NCBI GenBank assembly: GCA_017560605.1 | Contig: JAFZEQ010000031.1 | Location: 1 to 17,453, forward strand | Reading direction: 5' to 3' | Length of the DNA stretch: 17,453 nt | Source of the DNA: Paludibacteraceae bacterium | GTDB lineage: Bacteria > Bacteroidota > Bacteroidia > Bacteroidales > Paludibacteraceae | Position numbers and translations under genes: made by a program | The notes under the pieces: generated by a model | The model's database searches: none | The model's input: the letters and a program-made list of their open reading frames with translations, nothing else | What the model was told of the DNA's origin: nothing | In this document: positions 1 to 7,710 of the stretch, in pieces | Layout of the letters: each line of letters starts with the position of its first letter | Position numbering within the stretch: the stretch's first letter is position 1

Positions 1-1347
1 ACGAGCAATCTCGTTAGCTTCATCTTCAGTGATATCAGGCAAGGTGTTAACCTTATCTTTAGAAATCTCTTTAGCGTCCGCAATCATTTGTGCCATCAAA
101 TCATCGGCATCTACCACTGTTCCCTCACGGCTCTTCATCTTACCGTTTGGCAACTCTACCATACCATAGCTAAAGTGTACTAACTCTTTGCCGAATGGGA
201 AACCTAGGCGGTCAAGCAGGATACTCAATACCTTGAAGTGGTACTCTTGCTCGTTACCCACTACATACACCATCTTGTCGATAGGGTAGTCCTCAAAGCG
301 GAGCTTGGCTGTACCAATATCTTGGGTCATATATACTGAGGTGCCGTCTGCACGGAGAAGAAGTTTCTCGTCGAGCCCGTTCTCTGCTAGGTCAGCCCAA
401 ACACTACCATCTTCGCGACGATAGAAATCACCCTTTGCCAATCCGCGTTCTACTTCGCCTTTACCAACGAGGTAAGTATCGCTCTCGTAATAGATTTTGT
501 CAAAACCTACACCCATTTGTTTGTAGGTCTCATCAAAACCGGCATATACCCACTCGTTCATCTTTTGCCAAAGAGCACGTACCTCAGGGTCGTTTTGCTC
601 CCATTTTACGAGCATAGTTTGTGCCTCTTTGATGAGTGGAGCCTCTTTCTTGGCTGTTTCCTCATCCATGCCTTGAGCCATTAGCTCCTTGATTTGAGCC
701 TTGTACTCTATATCAAAGCGTACATAATAGTCGCCAATCAAGTGGTCACCTTTCTTTCCGCTATTCTCTGGAGTCTCGCCGTTGCCAAACTTCTGCCAAG
801 CGAGCATTGACTTGCAGATGTGAATACCACGGTCGTTCACGATATTGGTCTTCACTACGTTCCAACCGTTTGCCTCTTGAATCTTAGCAATAGAGTAGCC
901 AAGTAAGTTGTTGCGCACGTGACCAAGGTGAAGTGGCTTGTTTGTATTTGGAGATGAGTACTCTACCATCATAAGTGGCTTCTCACCATCACCGCGTGAG
1001 AGTTGGCCGTACTCTGTGTTCTCTGCAATAGCTTGAAGTTGCTCTACCCAGTAGCCTTGTGCTATACTGAGGTTAAGGAATCCTTGTACAGCGTTGTATT
1101 TCTCTACAACATTGAACTCCTGAACTCCTGAACTTCTGAACTCCAATAGCTTCTCGCCCAACTCTTGTGCCACCATTGCTGGTGCTTTGCGTGCAGCTTT
1201 CACAAATGGGAACACCACAAGAGTGATGTCACCTTCGAATTCTGCACGTGTTTTTTGTAACTGCACTTGCTGAGCAGTTATCTCAATACCATAGAGGTCT
1301 TTGACAGCCTCTTGTACCTGTGGAATAAGTATTTCTTCTAGTTTCAT
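1..1347 (-). CDS. argS: Arginyl-tRNA synthetase, 3'-truncated by window edge
   Basis: Class I aminoacyl-tRNA synthetase that charges tRNA-Arg in the cytoplasm. The 449 visible codons start at ATG 1347 and run off the left edge in frame, so the anticodon-binding C-terminus is missing. An ArgS-type N-terminal additional domain (about residues 1-100) is followed by the catalytic signature PLHLGH (residues 138-143) and a KMSKS equivalent, KMKSR (403-407). Residues 68-78 (LEFRSSGVQEF) are encoded by four tandem copies of an 8-bp repeat (1114-1145); they lie in the N-terminal domain just before the conserved QGFLNL segment and look like a tolerated loop insertion. A Bacteroidota-type promoter lies 24 bp upstream and a terminator separates the gene from truA, so argS probably starts its own transcription unit. 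Identity is certain; only the end is unseen. Confidence 0.97.
   Translation of the reverse strand, partial: MKLEEILIPQVQEAVKDLYGIEITAQQVQLQKTRAEFEGDITLVVFPFVKAARKAPAMVAQELGEKLLEFRSSGVQEFNVVEKYNAVQGFLNLSIAQGYWVEQLQAIAENTEYGQLSRGDGEKPLMMVEYSSPNTNKPLHLGHVRNNLLGYSIAKIQEANGWNVVKTNIVNDRGIHICKSMLAWQKFGNGETPENSGKKGDHLIGDYYVRFDIEYKAQIKELMAQGMDEETAKKEAPLIKEAQTMLVKWEQNDPEVRALWQKMNEWVYAGFDETYKQMGVGFDKIYYESDTYLVGKGEVERGLAKGDFYRREDGSVWADLAENGLDEKLLLRADGTSVYMTQDIGTAKLRFEDYPIDKMVYVVGNEQEYHFKVLSILLDRLGFPFGKELVHFSYGMVELPNGKMKSREGTVVDADDLMAQMIADAKEISKDKVNTLPDITEDEANEIAR
1114..1145 (-). repeat. 8-bp tandem repeat inside argS (4 units)
   Basis: On the plus strand the units read GAACTCCT, GAACTCCT, GAACTTCT, GAACTCCA; on the coding strand the unit is AGGAGTTC. 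Three units (24 bp) encode RSSGVQEF. A degenerate copy of the same repeat occurs at 3660-3691 inside an unrelated gene. Confidence 0.93.
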
Positions 1348-1370
1348 ATTCGTGTGTATAAATTAGCGTG

Positions 1371-1401
1371 CAAAGTTACGAAAAATCTTGTATATATGCA
1401 A
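1371..1401 (-). promoter_or_regulatory. argS promoter (Bacteroidota -33/-7 type)
   Basis: On the minus strand, TTG (1399-1401), exactly 20 bp, then TAACTTTG (1371-1378) match the Bacteroidota primary-sigma consensus TTG...TAnnTTTG. The expected start of transcription is near 1364, giving a leader of about 17-20 nt before the argS ATG. The -33 and spacer lie in a near-palindrome, CTTGTATATATGCAAG (plus strand). Confidence 0.8.
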
Positions 1402-1431
1402 GAGGTGTATGGCATAATCTCAGTTTTTTGC

Positions 1432-1465
1432 AAAAAAACTCCATCGAGTTTGTATTCGATGGAGT
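1432..1465 (-). terminator. Rho-independent terminator ending the lepB-truA operon
   Basis: A perfect 10-bp inverted repeat, ACTCCATCGA (1438-1447) and TCGATGGAGT (1456-1465), encloses an 8-nt loop. Read on the minus strand it is followed at once by seven T (1438-1432). It lies 130 bp past the truA stop and upstream of the argS promoter, so it should end transcription from truA and insulate argS. Confidence 0.85.
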
Positions 1466-1473
1466 CTTCTATA

Positions 1474-1503
1474 TTGTGATTGTATACTCTTAGTTTACCT
1501 TTG
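1474..1503 (+). promoter_or_regulatory. Possible plus-strand promoter antisense to truA
   Basis: TACCTTTG (1496-1503) is identical to the -7 boxes of lepB, dapB and pheT, and a TTG lies 19 bp upstream (1474-1476; the four confident promoters have 20). Transcription would start near 1510 and run through the 11-bp repeat into the 3' end of truA, antisense. No plus-strand gene follows. The match may also be part of a motif shared with the other gap (1494-1509 versus 15437-15450). Confidence 0.3.
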
Positions 1504-1525
1504 GTGTAGGGAATATTCTTTGTCA

Positions 1526-1569
1526 ATTACGGGTTTATTACGGGTTTATTACGGGTTTATTACGGCTTC
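1526..1569. repeat. 11-bp intergenic tandem repeat (3 exact + 1 degenerate unit)
   Basis: The unit ATTACGGGTTT is present exactly at 1526-1536, 1537-1547 and 1548-1558, followed by ATTACGGCTTC at 1559-1569. It begins 26 bp past the truA stop codon and precedes the terminator hairpin. The rest of the 1348-1595 gap holds the promoter and terminator described separately; I see no coding potential there. Confidence 0.93.
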
Positions 1570-1595
1570 GTACAATACCCTTTAAGAAATGATAC

Positions 1596-2348
1596 TTACA
1601 CCCAAATTTCTTCAGGATAGACTATTTTAGTCAAGTACAAACCTTCCGCTGGGGCAGAGTCTCCTGCTGCGGTGCGGGTGTGTTGTGTAATAATCTCTGC
1701 GAACTGCTCAATGGTTATCTTACCACGACCTACTTCAAACAATGTACCCACTACAGCACGCACCATGTTGCGCAAGAATCGGTCTGCCGTAATAGTAAAC
1801 ACTGCATGACCATTCTCCTTAATTTCCCAATGGGCATAGGTCAAGTCACAAATCGTAGTTTTTACATCCGTATTGCTGCGGCAGAATGATGCAAAGTCTT
1901 GTTTGCCAATAAGATACTTTGCTGCCTTGTTCATTGCGTCAAAGTCCAATCCTGGACGAACGCGAGTAGCCAAATCGTGTATAAATGGATCTTTGTGATC
2001 CACTATATGATATTCATATGTGCGACTTTTAGCGGTAAAACGGGCATGTGCCTCATCAGTTACTGGCACAATATCGTAAATAGCAATAGAGTTGGGGAGG
2101 ATTCCATTGAGACGGAAAACGAGATTATTGGCTATTGGCAATTTACTATCAGCTAGGTCAAAATGCGCATACATCTCACGGGCGTGGACGCCAGCATCTG
2201 TGCGACCAGCGAAAGTGAGAGGAACCTCCTCGCGGAAGAGCATCTTGAGGGCCAGCTCCATAGTCTCTTGCACCGTAATCCCATTAGGCTGGCGTTGTGA
2301 ACCATGAAACTCTGTTCCTAAATATGAAAACTTAATAAAATAACGCAT
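1596..2348 (-). CDS. truA: tRNA pseudouridine(38-40) synthase TruA
   Basis: Converts uridines 38-40 of the tRNA anticodon arm to pseudouridine. The 250-residue product has the usual TruA length and the catalytic motif AGRTDAGVHA, with the nucleophilic aspartate at residue 51. The opening residues (MRYFIKFSYLGTEFHGSQRQ) are typical of the family, which supports the ATG at 2348. The start overlaps the stop of the upstream flippase in TAATG, implying translational coupling. It is the last gene of the minus-strand operon, followed by an 11-bp repeat and a terminator. No oddities in the protein. Confidence 0.97.
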   Translation of the reverse strand: MRYFIKFSYLGTEFHGSQRQPNGITVQETMELALKMLFREEVPLTFAGRTDAGVHAREMYAHFDLADSKLPIANNLVFRLNGILPNSIAIYDIVPVTDEAHARFTAKSRTYEYHIVDHKDPFIHDLATRVRPGLDFDAMNKAAKYLIGKQDFASFCRSNTDVKTTICDLTYAHWEIKENGHAVFTITADRFLRNMVRAVVGTLFEVGRGKITIEQFAEIITQHTRTAAGDSAPAEGLYLTKIVYPEEIWV

Positions 2349-3904
2349 TATTCTTTGCCTTTAACCTTTAATTTTTTACCTAAATTACGCACTTGTTGGG
2401 TAATTTCTGGGGAGAGATTCTTGAACCATGCTACAGCACAAGCTCCGCCCATTAGTATTGTTGTTCGGAGGATACAGCTAGTCCATATATTGTTGATTGG
2501 CAGGTAGTTCTGCCATAGATAATTCAAAATAAATACCGTCACTAATAGAAGAATAATCTTCAAGTGTTGAGTAGTAAATGTTGGTGTATGAATGGTACCA
2601 CGGACTGTCACTACAATCAGTAGGAAATACACTGCATAAGATATCAAATTACTCAATGCTGCACCATCCATTCCGAACTGTGGAATGAGAGCATTGTTGA
2701 GCAAAATAGAAGATATTGTAAGGATTACTGAAAACAATAATGAGAAAGCGTAGAAACGCGAGTAGTTAAGGGTGCTTAAGGTAAACGAACAAGTAGCTAT
2801 AATCAATTGACTTACCCCTAACATCATCACCACTGAACGCGCTTCGGCATAGGTGGACCCATTGGGTAGGATGTGGAAAATCAAGTCAATATTGAGCCAA
2901 ATAGCACATAATATCATACCACCAATAAGTAGCAGGTTACTACTGACTTGTTGCATGAGGTGGGTGATTTCGGTTTGGTTATTATTCTTGATTGCATTTG
3001 CCAATTGTGGCGCAGCGATAGCTGTCACAGAACGATAAGGAATACTAACCATCACTGCGATATAGGTAGCTATGGCAAAGATACCTGTATAATTCAGTCC
3101 CATCTCTGCCGTAATAAAGAAACTAGATAGAGTAGGAGCTAGTACAGAAGTTACTGCCGAAACGAGCAAGAAACCGGTATATAGTCCGTATTGCTTGACT
3201 AGTTGAGGGTTATCTTTAATGTATTGCCAATCAGGACGTAGCGATACTTCGCCTAACGAAAATAAATAAACGATATTGCAGAGCATCGCTATGGCATACA
3301 CCGCACACAAGGCAATGACGAAACCATCAATATCCACCACGCGGAAAGAGTAGAGTAGATATGCTGCCAATAGTCCAATGCGTGTTATTAGCTCGCGAAC
3401 AGCTCGTGGAACAACGATATGCATACGAACATTGGCGTTAGTCTCAAATACCGTTTGATAGAGCATGAAGAATGCCATTGGCAACACCATGTAGTAGTAA
3501 TCTACAAATAGTGGGGATTTTTCACCAAACCATTGACTAAGAGGAGTATAGCATGCACAGTAGACTACTGTGAAAAGTACAAAACCCACGAGAGGAATAA
3601 GAATCGTCCAGAAGAAGAAACCATGCTCGGATGCGCTTTGTGTTGGTTTAGAAGTGTCTGAACTCCTAAACTCCGGAACTCCTGAACTTTTGAAATGCGG
3701 ATAAAATCGAATGATAGAAGCAGATGTGCCCAATTGGGCAAGTCCTATAAATAGTGTTGCGGCATCCACCAATACACGTGCAAGACCTATCTCCTCTGCC
3801 GTGAGGAAACGGGTCAAAACGAAGAAGGTAGTAACAAAGCCCACCGCCACCCCTAGATAGGTGACGATGGTGCCTCGTATACTTTGTTTGGCGATGATGC
3901 CCAT
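2348..3904 (-). CDS. Wzx/MATE-like polysaccharide flippase (paralogue 1)
   Basis: A 518-residue inner-membrane protein with about a dozen or more hydrophobic segments and the N-terminal layout (MGIIAKQSIRGTIVTYLGVAVGF, given here as residues 1-23 in part only) of the MOP-superfamily polysaccharide transporters. These flip lipid-linked glycans across the membrane; the substrate here is unknown. Residues 72-91, between two membrane segments, include a degenerate copy of the 8-bp repeat (KSSGVPEFRSS) plus a Ser/Thr-rich tail, absent from what I expect of the loop between FYPHF and HGFFFW. The C-terminus is a short basic tail. It starts 7 bp after an FKBP gene and overlaps truA by one base. A second, clearly different flippase lies at 7664-9193. 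Confidence 0.85.
   Translation of the reverse strand: MGIIAKQSIRGTIVTYLGVAVGFVTTFFVLTRFLTAEEIGLARVLVDAATLFIGLAQLGTSASIIRFYPHFKSSGVPEFRSSDTSKPTQSASEHGFFFWTILIPLVGFVLFTVVYCACYTPLSQWFGEKSPLFVDYYYMVLPMAFFMLYQTVFETNANVRMHIVVPRAVRELITRIGLLAAYLLYSFRVVDIDGFVIALCAVYAIAMLCNIVYLFSLGEVSLRPDWQYIKDNPQLVKQYGLYTGFLLVSAVTSVLAPTLSSFFITAEMGLNYTGIFAIATYIAVMVSIPYRSVTAIAAPQLANAIKNNNQTEITHLMQQVSSNLLLIGGMILCAIWLNIDLIFHILPNGSTYAEARSVVMMLGVSQLIIATCSFTLSTLNYSRFYAFSLLFSVILTISSILLNNALIPQFGMDGAALSNLISYAVYFLLIVVTVRGTIHTPTFTTQHLKIILLLVTVFILNYLWQNYLPINNIWTSCILRTTILMGGACAVAWFKNLSPEITQQVRNLGKKLKVKGKE
3660..3691 (-). repeat. Degenerate 8-bp tandem repeat inside flippase 1
   Basis: Plus-strand units are GAACTCCT, AAACTCCG, GAACTCCT, GAACTTTT, with a further weak unit GAAATGCG to 3699. 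Same family, period and orientation relative to coding as the argS copy. The encoded stretch reads KSSGVPEFRSS. Confidence 0.88.
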
Positions 3905-3911
3905 ACTATTA

Positions 3912-5174
3912 TTATTTCTCTATGCTGAGAAGTTCTACTTCAAAAATAAGAGTTGAGAATGGTGGAATTTGTTGACCTTGTTGTTGGCTTCCATATCCTA
4001 AGTGATGTGGAATGTAGAATTTGAATTTACTACCAACTGGCATGAGTTGCAAACCTTCTGTCCAACCTGCGATAACTTGTGTAAGTCCAAGGGTTATAGG
4101 TTCTTTACGCTCTACGCTACTATCAAATACAGTACCGTTGGTCAAAGTACCATGGTAGTGTACTTTAACTTTATCTGTAGCAGTAGGTTTCTCGCCCTTT
4201 CCCATCTTGATTACCTCGTATTGCAAACCGCTAGCAGTAGTAGTAACGCCCTCACGTTTACCGTTCTCTTCTAGATATTTAGCACCTTCTATTTTTGATT
4301 CTTTATACAAGATATTCATTATGACTTCTTGAAGATATGCTTCTGCTACGTCTATGGTCATTTGTTTGTCTGCTCCTAATAATCCGTTGATTACACCTTG
4401 TTTAAACAACTCGTAGTTAACTGTAATATTAGCTTCACGGAAATAGCCAACTGTATCTAAAGATTGGAGTTGTTTACCAAATTGCTCTCCTTGGAGTACC
4501 AAGTTAGGATATTCATATTTAGTTGAAATAGCCTTATTGACGTACTTGATGAATTCAGGTTTTGCCGCTTCTAGACTATCGTTAGCTGCAATAAATTGTG
4601 CAAGTCCAACACCGTTCAAAAAACCAAAAGCGTAGTTTAAACTATCCATTTTGTTGGTAAGTTGGATCTGTTTAGCTTCTGTTGGACATTTGCTAGTGAT
4701 AGGTTTGTCAGCTTTGACAGTGCTATCGTTTGACATTGCTGGGTTTTGTAGTTCAGTAGATAAATATAGTTGTGCAGATTCAAAGTTCATCATGGTAGAA
4801 TCTTGATTAAGACCATTAACCAAACCTTGGAATAAAATTTCTTCGTTAAGAGTGAGAGCAGGATTGTCTATCAAACCTGTTTTTTCAAACTGCTTAATTG
4901 TAATACCGAAATTGTAACCCATGTTTTCGATGTCACCTAATTCTTCTGTTTTGCCTTTGTAACCGCGTTCTAGTGCGTCAACAAATTCACTTACAGCTTT
5001 GGCAGATGAATCGTTGCGTAGGAACATCATTTTAATTTGAGATCCGTTGACAAATCCTAACGCATAGTTCATACTATCCGCTTGGTTGTTAAGTTTAACA
5101 TCTTTTGCGGAGTATGTTTTTCCGCACGCAATCATTGCAACTGCTGCAATGACAAGAATACTAATTTTTTTCAT
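3912..5174 (-). CDS. FKBP-type peptidyl-prolyl isomerase, lipoprotein, duplicated N-terminal module
   Basis: Probably an envelope protein-folding factor. The 420-residue product opens with a lipoprotein signal (MKKISILVIAAVAMIAC, lipidated Cys17). Two related helical modules follow, at about 35-145 and 177-290, each with a DS(M/L)NYA(L/F)GF(V/L)NG start and an FQGLVNGL or FKQGVINGLL element. They are joined by a linker with a CPT motif (163-165). The C-terminal FKBP domain (about 315-418) keeps the usual pocket residues Tyr340, Phe350-Asp351, Trp371 and Tyr394. The N-terminal modules resemble the dimerisation region of FkpA/Mip proteins, here apparently doubled. It is a paralogue of the next gene upstream (5198-6466), 23 bp away, and sits 7 bp before flippase 1. 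Client proteins are unknown. Confidence 0.9.
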   Translation of the reverse strand: MKKISILVIAAVAMIACGKTYSAKDVKLNNQADSMNYALGFVNGSQIKMMFLRNDSSAKAVSEFVDALERGYKGKTEELGDIENMGYNFGITIKQFEKTGLIDNPALTLNEEILFQGLVNGLNQDSTMMNFESAQLYLSTELQNPAMSNDSTVKADKPITSKCPTEAKQIQLTNKMDSLNYAFGFLNGVGLAQFIAANDSLEAAKPEFIKYVNKAISTKYEYPNLVLQGEQFGKQLQSLDTVGYFREANITVNYELFKQGVINGLLGADKQMTIDVAEAYLQEVIMNILYKESKIEGAKYLEENGKREGVTTTASGLQYEVIKMGKGEKPTATDKVKVHYHGTLTNGTVFDSSVERKEPITLGLTQVIAGWTEGLQLMPVGSKFKFYIPHHLGYGSQQQGQQIPPFSTLIFEVELLSIEK

Positions 5175-5197
5175 TGTTATATTTATAATTGTTTATA

Positions 5198-6466
5198 TTA
5201 TTCAATACCTAAAAGTTCTACCTCGAAAATAAGAGTAGAGTATGGGTCAATTGAACCAGCAGGTTGGCTTCCATATCCTAGGTGATGAGGAATGTAGAAT
5301 ATAAACTTGCTGCCGACTGGCATTAGTTGCAGTCCTTCTGTCCAACCTTGTATGACTTGTGTCAGCGCAAATGTGATTGGCTCACCACGTTCAACGCTAC
5401 TATCAAATACTGTACCATCAATCAAAGTTCCATGATAGTGCACTTTAACTTTGTTTTCAGCGGTTGGTTTTGGACCTTCACCCAAAGTGATAACTTTATA
5501 TTGAAGTCCGCTTTCTGTTACCATTACGCCTTCTTCTTTGGCATTTTCTGCCAAGAATGTTTCACCTTCTTTAATTGCTTTACCATACTTGATATTAGTC
5601 ATTGTGGTATGAATGTATTCATTAGCCAATTCGTTATTCCAATTTGTATCTACATTCAAGATACCATTGATAAAACCTCGTTTGATGAGTGTAAAATTAG
5701 TCGTCAAACTTGCTTCGCCAATAAGTCCATTAGGTTCTTGCGCTTTGATTGTCATACCCATTTGTTCACCCATTTCAACTAACTGTGGGTAATGCACCTT
5801 GCTTTTTAGTGCAAGATTGATGTGCTCTATAAATTCTTTTATGCACTTGGTTTTATCATCTTTATTCAAATAGTATTCTGCTATTTGTTGACCATTAAGT
5901 AAGCCAAAGGCATAATTGAGACTATCATTTTGAGTCTTAAGGACAATCTTTTTGGCCTTTGTAGGACATGTACTTTTGATAGTTGCTCTGGCTACAATAC
6001 TATCATTGGAAAGAGCTGATGCTTCGTATTGCTTTTGAAAATACTCCATCGCAAACTCATCTGTCATTATCGAACTATCATTGTCTAAACCATTGAGTAA
6101 ACCATTGAAGAATAACTTCTCATTAAGAGTCCAAGCTGGGTTATTTGCTAAACCCTCTTTTTCTGATTCTTTTATTGATATACCAAGTTGTTTTCCAATG
6201 TTTGCAGCGTCGCTTAATGTTTGAATTTTACCATCGTAGCCGCGTTGCAAAGCATCTGCAAATTCTGTGATAGCCACATCCATCTTTGATGAATCATTTC
6301 GAAGGTAACTCATCTTGATTTGATATCCATTGATTAAACCAAGAGTGTAGTTGATACTATCATTCTGGTTGCCAAGTATGACATCATATGAAGGGATGCT
6401 TTTTCCTTTGGCTACCAATACAAAACTGCACAATGCCAAAGTAAGAATACTTATTTTCTTAAACAT
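5198..6466 (-). CDS. FKBP-type peptidyl-prolyl isomerase, exported, duplicated N-terminal module
   Basis: A 422-residue paralogue of the neighbouring FKBP lipoprotein. I take ATG 6466 (MFKKISIL) rather than an in-frame TTG three codons upstream. The N-terminal hydrophobic segment (about 5-19) predicts export. Its only early cysteine (Cys13) sits mid-segment after LAL, a poor lipobox, so it may be a soluble or signal-anchored periplasmic protein, unlike its sister. Two N-terminal modules begin near residues 36 ([13 protein letters not shown]) and 180 ([13 protein letters not shown]), again with a CPT-containing linker (167-169). The FKBP domain (about 319-421) keeps Tyr344, Phe354-Asp355, Trp375 and Tyr398. 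It lies 14 bp after the FKBP gene at 6481-7065. A local tandem duplication best explains the pair. Confidence 0.9.
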   Translation of the reverse strand: MFKKISILTLALCSFVLVAKGKSIPSYDVILGNQNDSINYTLGLINGYQIKMSYLRNDSSKMDVAITEFADALQRGYDGKIQTLSDAANIGKQLGISIKESEKEGLANNPAWTLNEKLFFNGLLNGLDNDSSIMTDEFAMEYFQKQYEASALSNDSIVARATIKSTCPTKAKKIVLKTQNDSLNYAFGLLNGQQIAEYYLNKDDKTKCIKEFIEHINLALKSKVHYPQLVEMGEQMGMTIKAQEPNGLIGEASLTTNFTLIKRGFINGILNVDTNWNNELANEYIHTTMTNIKYGKAIKEGETFLAENAKEEGVMVTESGLQYKVITLGEGPKPTAENKVKVHYHGTLIDGTVFDSSVERGEPITFALTQVIQGWTEGLQLMPVGSKFIFYIPHHLGYGSQPAGSIDPYSTLIFEVELLGIE

Positions 6467-6480
6467 TTTTGTCAATTTTT

Positions 6481-7065
6481 TTATTCAATACCTAATAATT
6501 CTACGGTAAAGATGAGGGTTGAATATGGAGGAATATTTGCACCTGCACCACGCTCTCCGTATGCGAGTTGGTATGGCAAATAGAGTTTATACTTGCTACC
6601 GATAGACATCAATTGTAGACCTTCGGTCCATCCTTTGATAACTTGGTTAAGGCCAAAAGTGATGCTTTCACCACGCTTGTATGAACTGTCAAATACTGTG
6701 CCATCTACAAGGGTACCTTCATAGTGAACGCGTACCTTGTCAGTAGCTTTTGGCTTTTGACCAATAGTCTCTTCAATAACTTCGTATTGTAGACCGCTTT
6801 CAGTTACTTTAACTCCTTCTCTTTTTGCATTTTCTGCAAGAAAAGCTTCGCCAGCAGCTTTTGCTTCGCCTACGATCTTCTCTTCTAACTCACTAAAGAA
6901 CTTACCTAAAACCTCTTGAGCTTCTTGGTAAGAAATTTGTGGTTTGTTTTTTTCTAATACATCTTTGATGCCAGCTGCTAAATCAGCATATTCTAAAGAA
7001 GTAACACCACTTCCCATCAAGTTTTGGCCCATGCTGAGGCCAATAGCATAACTAATTTTGTCCAT
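6481..7065 (-). CDS. FKBP-type peptidyl-prolyl isomerase, short form without signal peptide
   Basis: A 194-residue prolyl isomerase that starts directly in the FkpA-like N-terminal helices ([16 protein letters not shown]) with no signal peptide, so it is predicted to be cytoplasmic. One N-terminal module (1-65) and a helical connector lead to a full FKBP domain (about 89-194) with Tyr115, Phe125-Asp126, Trp146 and Tyr169. All three FKBPs end in a closely related VELLxIE sequence. It is first of the three in transcription order and probably closest to the ancestral single-module form, the other two having gained a second module and an export signal; that direction is inference. Confidence 0.92.
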   Translation of the reverse strand: MDKISYAIGLSMGQNLMGSGVTSLEYADLAAGIKDVLEKNKPQISYQEAQEVLGKFFSELEEKIVGEAKAAGEAFLAENAKREGVKVTESGLQYEVIEETIGQKPKATDKVRVHYEGTLVDGTVFDSSYKRGESITFGLNQVIKGWTEGLQLMSIGSKYKLYLPYQLAYGERGAGANIPPYSTLIFTVELLGIE

Positions 7066-7086
7066 AATTTATATATAATTTAATGT

Positions 7087-7710
7087 TTATACTTGTTTGT
7101 ATAGTTGGTTCATTCTAGCAAAATATTTACCTATGATATCAAACTCTAAATTAACAATCGTTCCTACTTTAATATCACGGAAGTTTGTATTCTCATATGT
7201 GTATGGAATGATACATACGCTTACATACCCTTTATCTCCTTTTACTTCAGGGTCACATACGGTTAAACTAACACCATTAATGCATACAGAGCCTTTATCT
7301 ACGCAGAAATATCCGCGTTCAGGCATATCGGGAGTGTGTTCGTACTCAAAGCGAAAGTACCAACTACCATCTGTTTCTTTTACCTCTATGCAACATGCGG
7401 TCTGATCAACATGTCCTTGTACTATATGACCATCAAGGCGATCGCCTAATACCATTGCTCGTTCAAGATTGACCCAATCACCTTCTTTAATCACACCTAA
7501 ATTGCTGCGATTTAGTGTTTCCTGCATAGCTGTAACCACATAATTATCTCCCTCGTTGCTTACAACCGTCAAGCATACACCATTATGTGCTATAGACTGA
7601 TCTATACCCATTGCTTGTGGGTATGGATTGCGTAAAGTGAAGTGTTTATTGCTTTGCTCCTGCTCAATCTTGATTACTTGAGCCATTGCGTCCACGATTC
7701 CTGAAAACAT
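7087..7710 (-). CDS. ribE: Riboflavin synthase, alpha subunit
   Basis: Dismutates two 6,7-dimethyl-8-ribityllumazine molecules to riboflavin, the last step of vitamin B2 synthesis. The 207-residue product has the two tandem lumazine-binding domains: domain 1 with MFSGIV at the start, AHNGVCLTVV (41-50) and LGDRLDGHIVQGHVD (88-102), and domain 2 with SVCINGVSLTV (141-151). The family-defining MFSGIV fixes the start at ATG 7710, so the first 47 bp overlap the end of the upstream flippase in another frame. The rest of the riboflavin pathway is not in the window, and I see no FMN riboswitch. The symbol is ribC in some species. Confidence 0.97.
   Translation of the reverse strand: MFSGIVDAMAQVIKIEQEQSNKHFTLRNPYPQAMGIDQSIAHNGVCLTVVSNEGDNYVVTAMQETLNRSNLGVIKEGDWVNLERAMVLGDRLDGHIVQGHVDQTACCIEVKETDGSWYFRFEYEHTPDMPERGYFCVDKGSVCINGVSLTVCDPEVKGDKGYVSVCIIPYTYENTNFRDIKVGTIVNLEFDIIGKYFARMNQLYKQV

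Noticed and set aside
435..617. Plus-strand reading frame opposite argS, and similar plus-strand frames opposite the other genes.
   Set aside because: All lie antisense to confidently identified genes and show no recognisable domain; they are shadows.
1114..1145. Phase-variation switch by slippage of the 8-bp repeat.
   Set aside because: Loss or gain of one unit would frameshift argS, an essential gene, and only four units with mismatches are present, so slippage should be rare and lethal. A dispersed repeat explains both copies better.
1344..1526. Small minus-strand reading frame of 60 codons upstream of argS.
   Set aside because: It spans the terminator and the argS promoter and starts in the 11-bp repeat; composition is not protein-like.
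1526..1569. CRISPR array or phage attachment site.
   Set aside because: Units are directly adjacent 11-mers with no spacers, and no cas genes, integrase or tRNA lie nearby.
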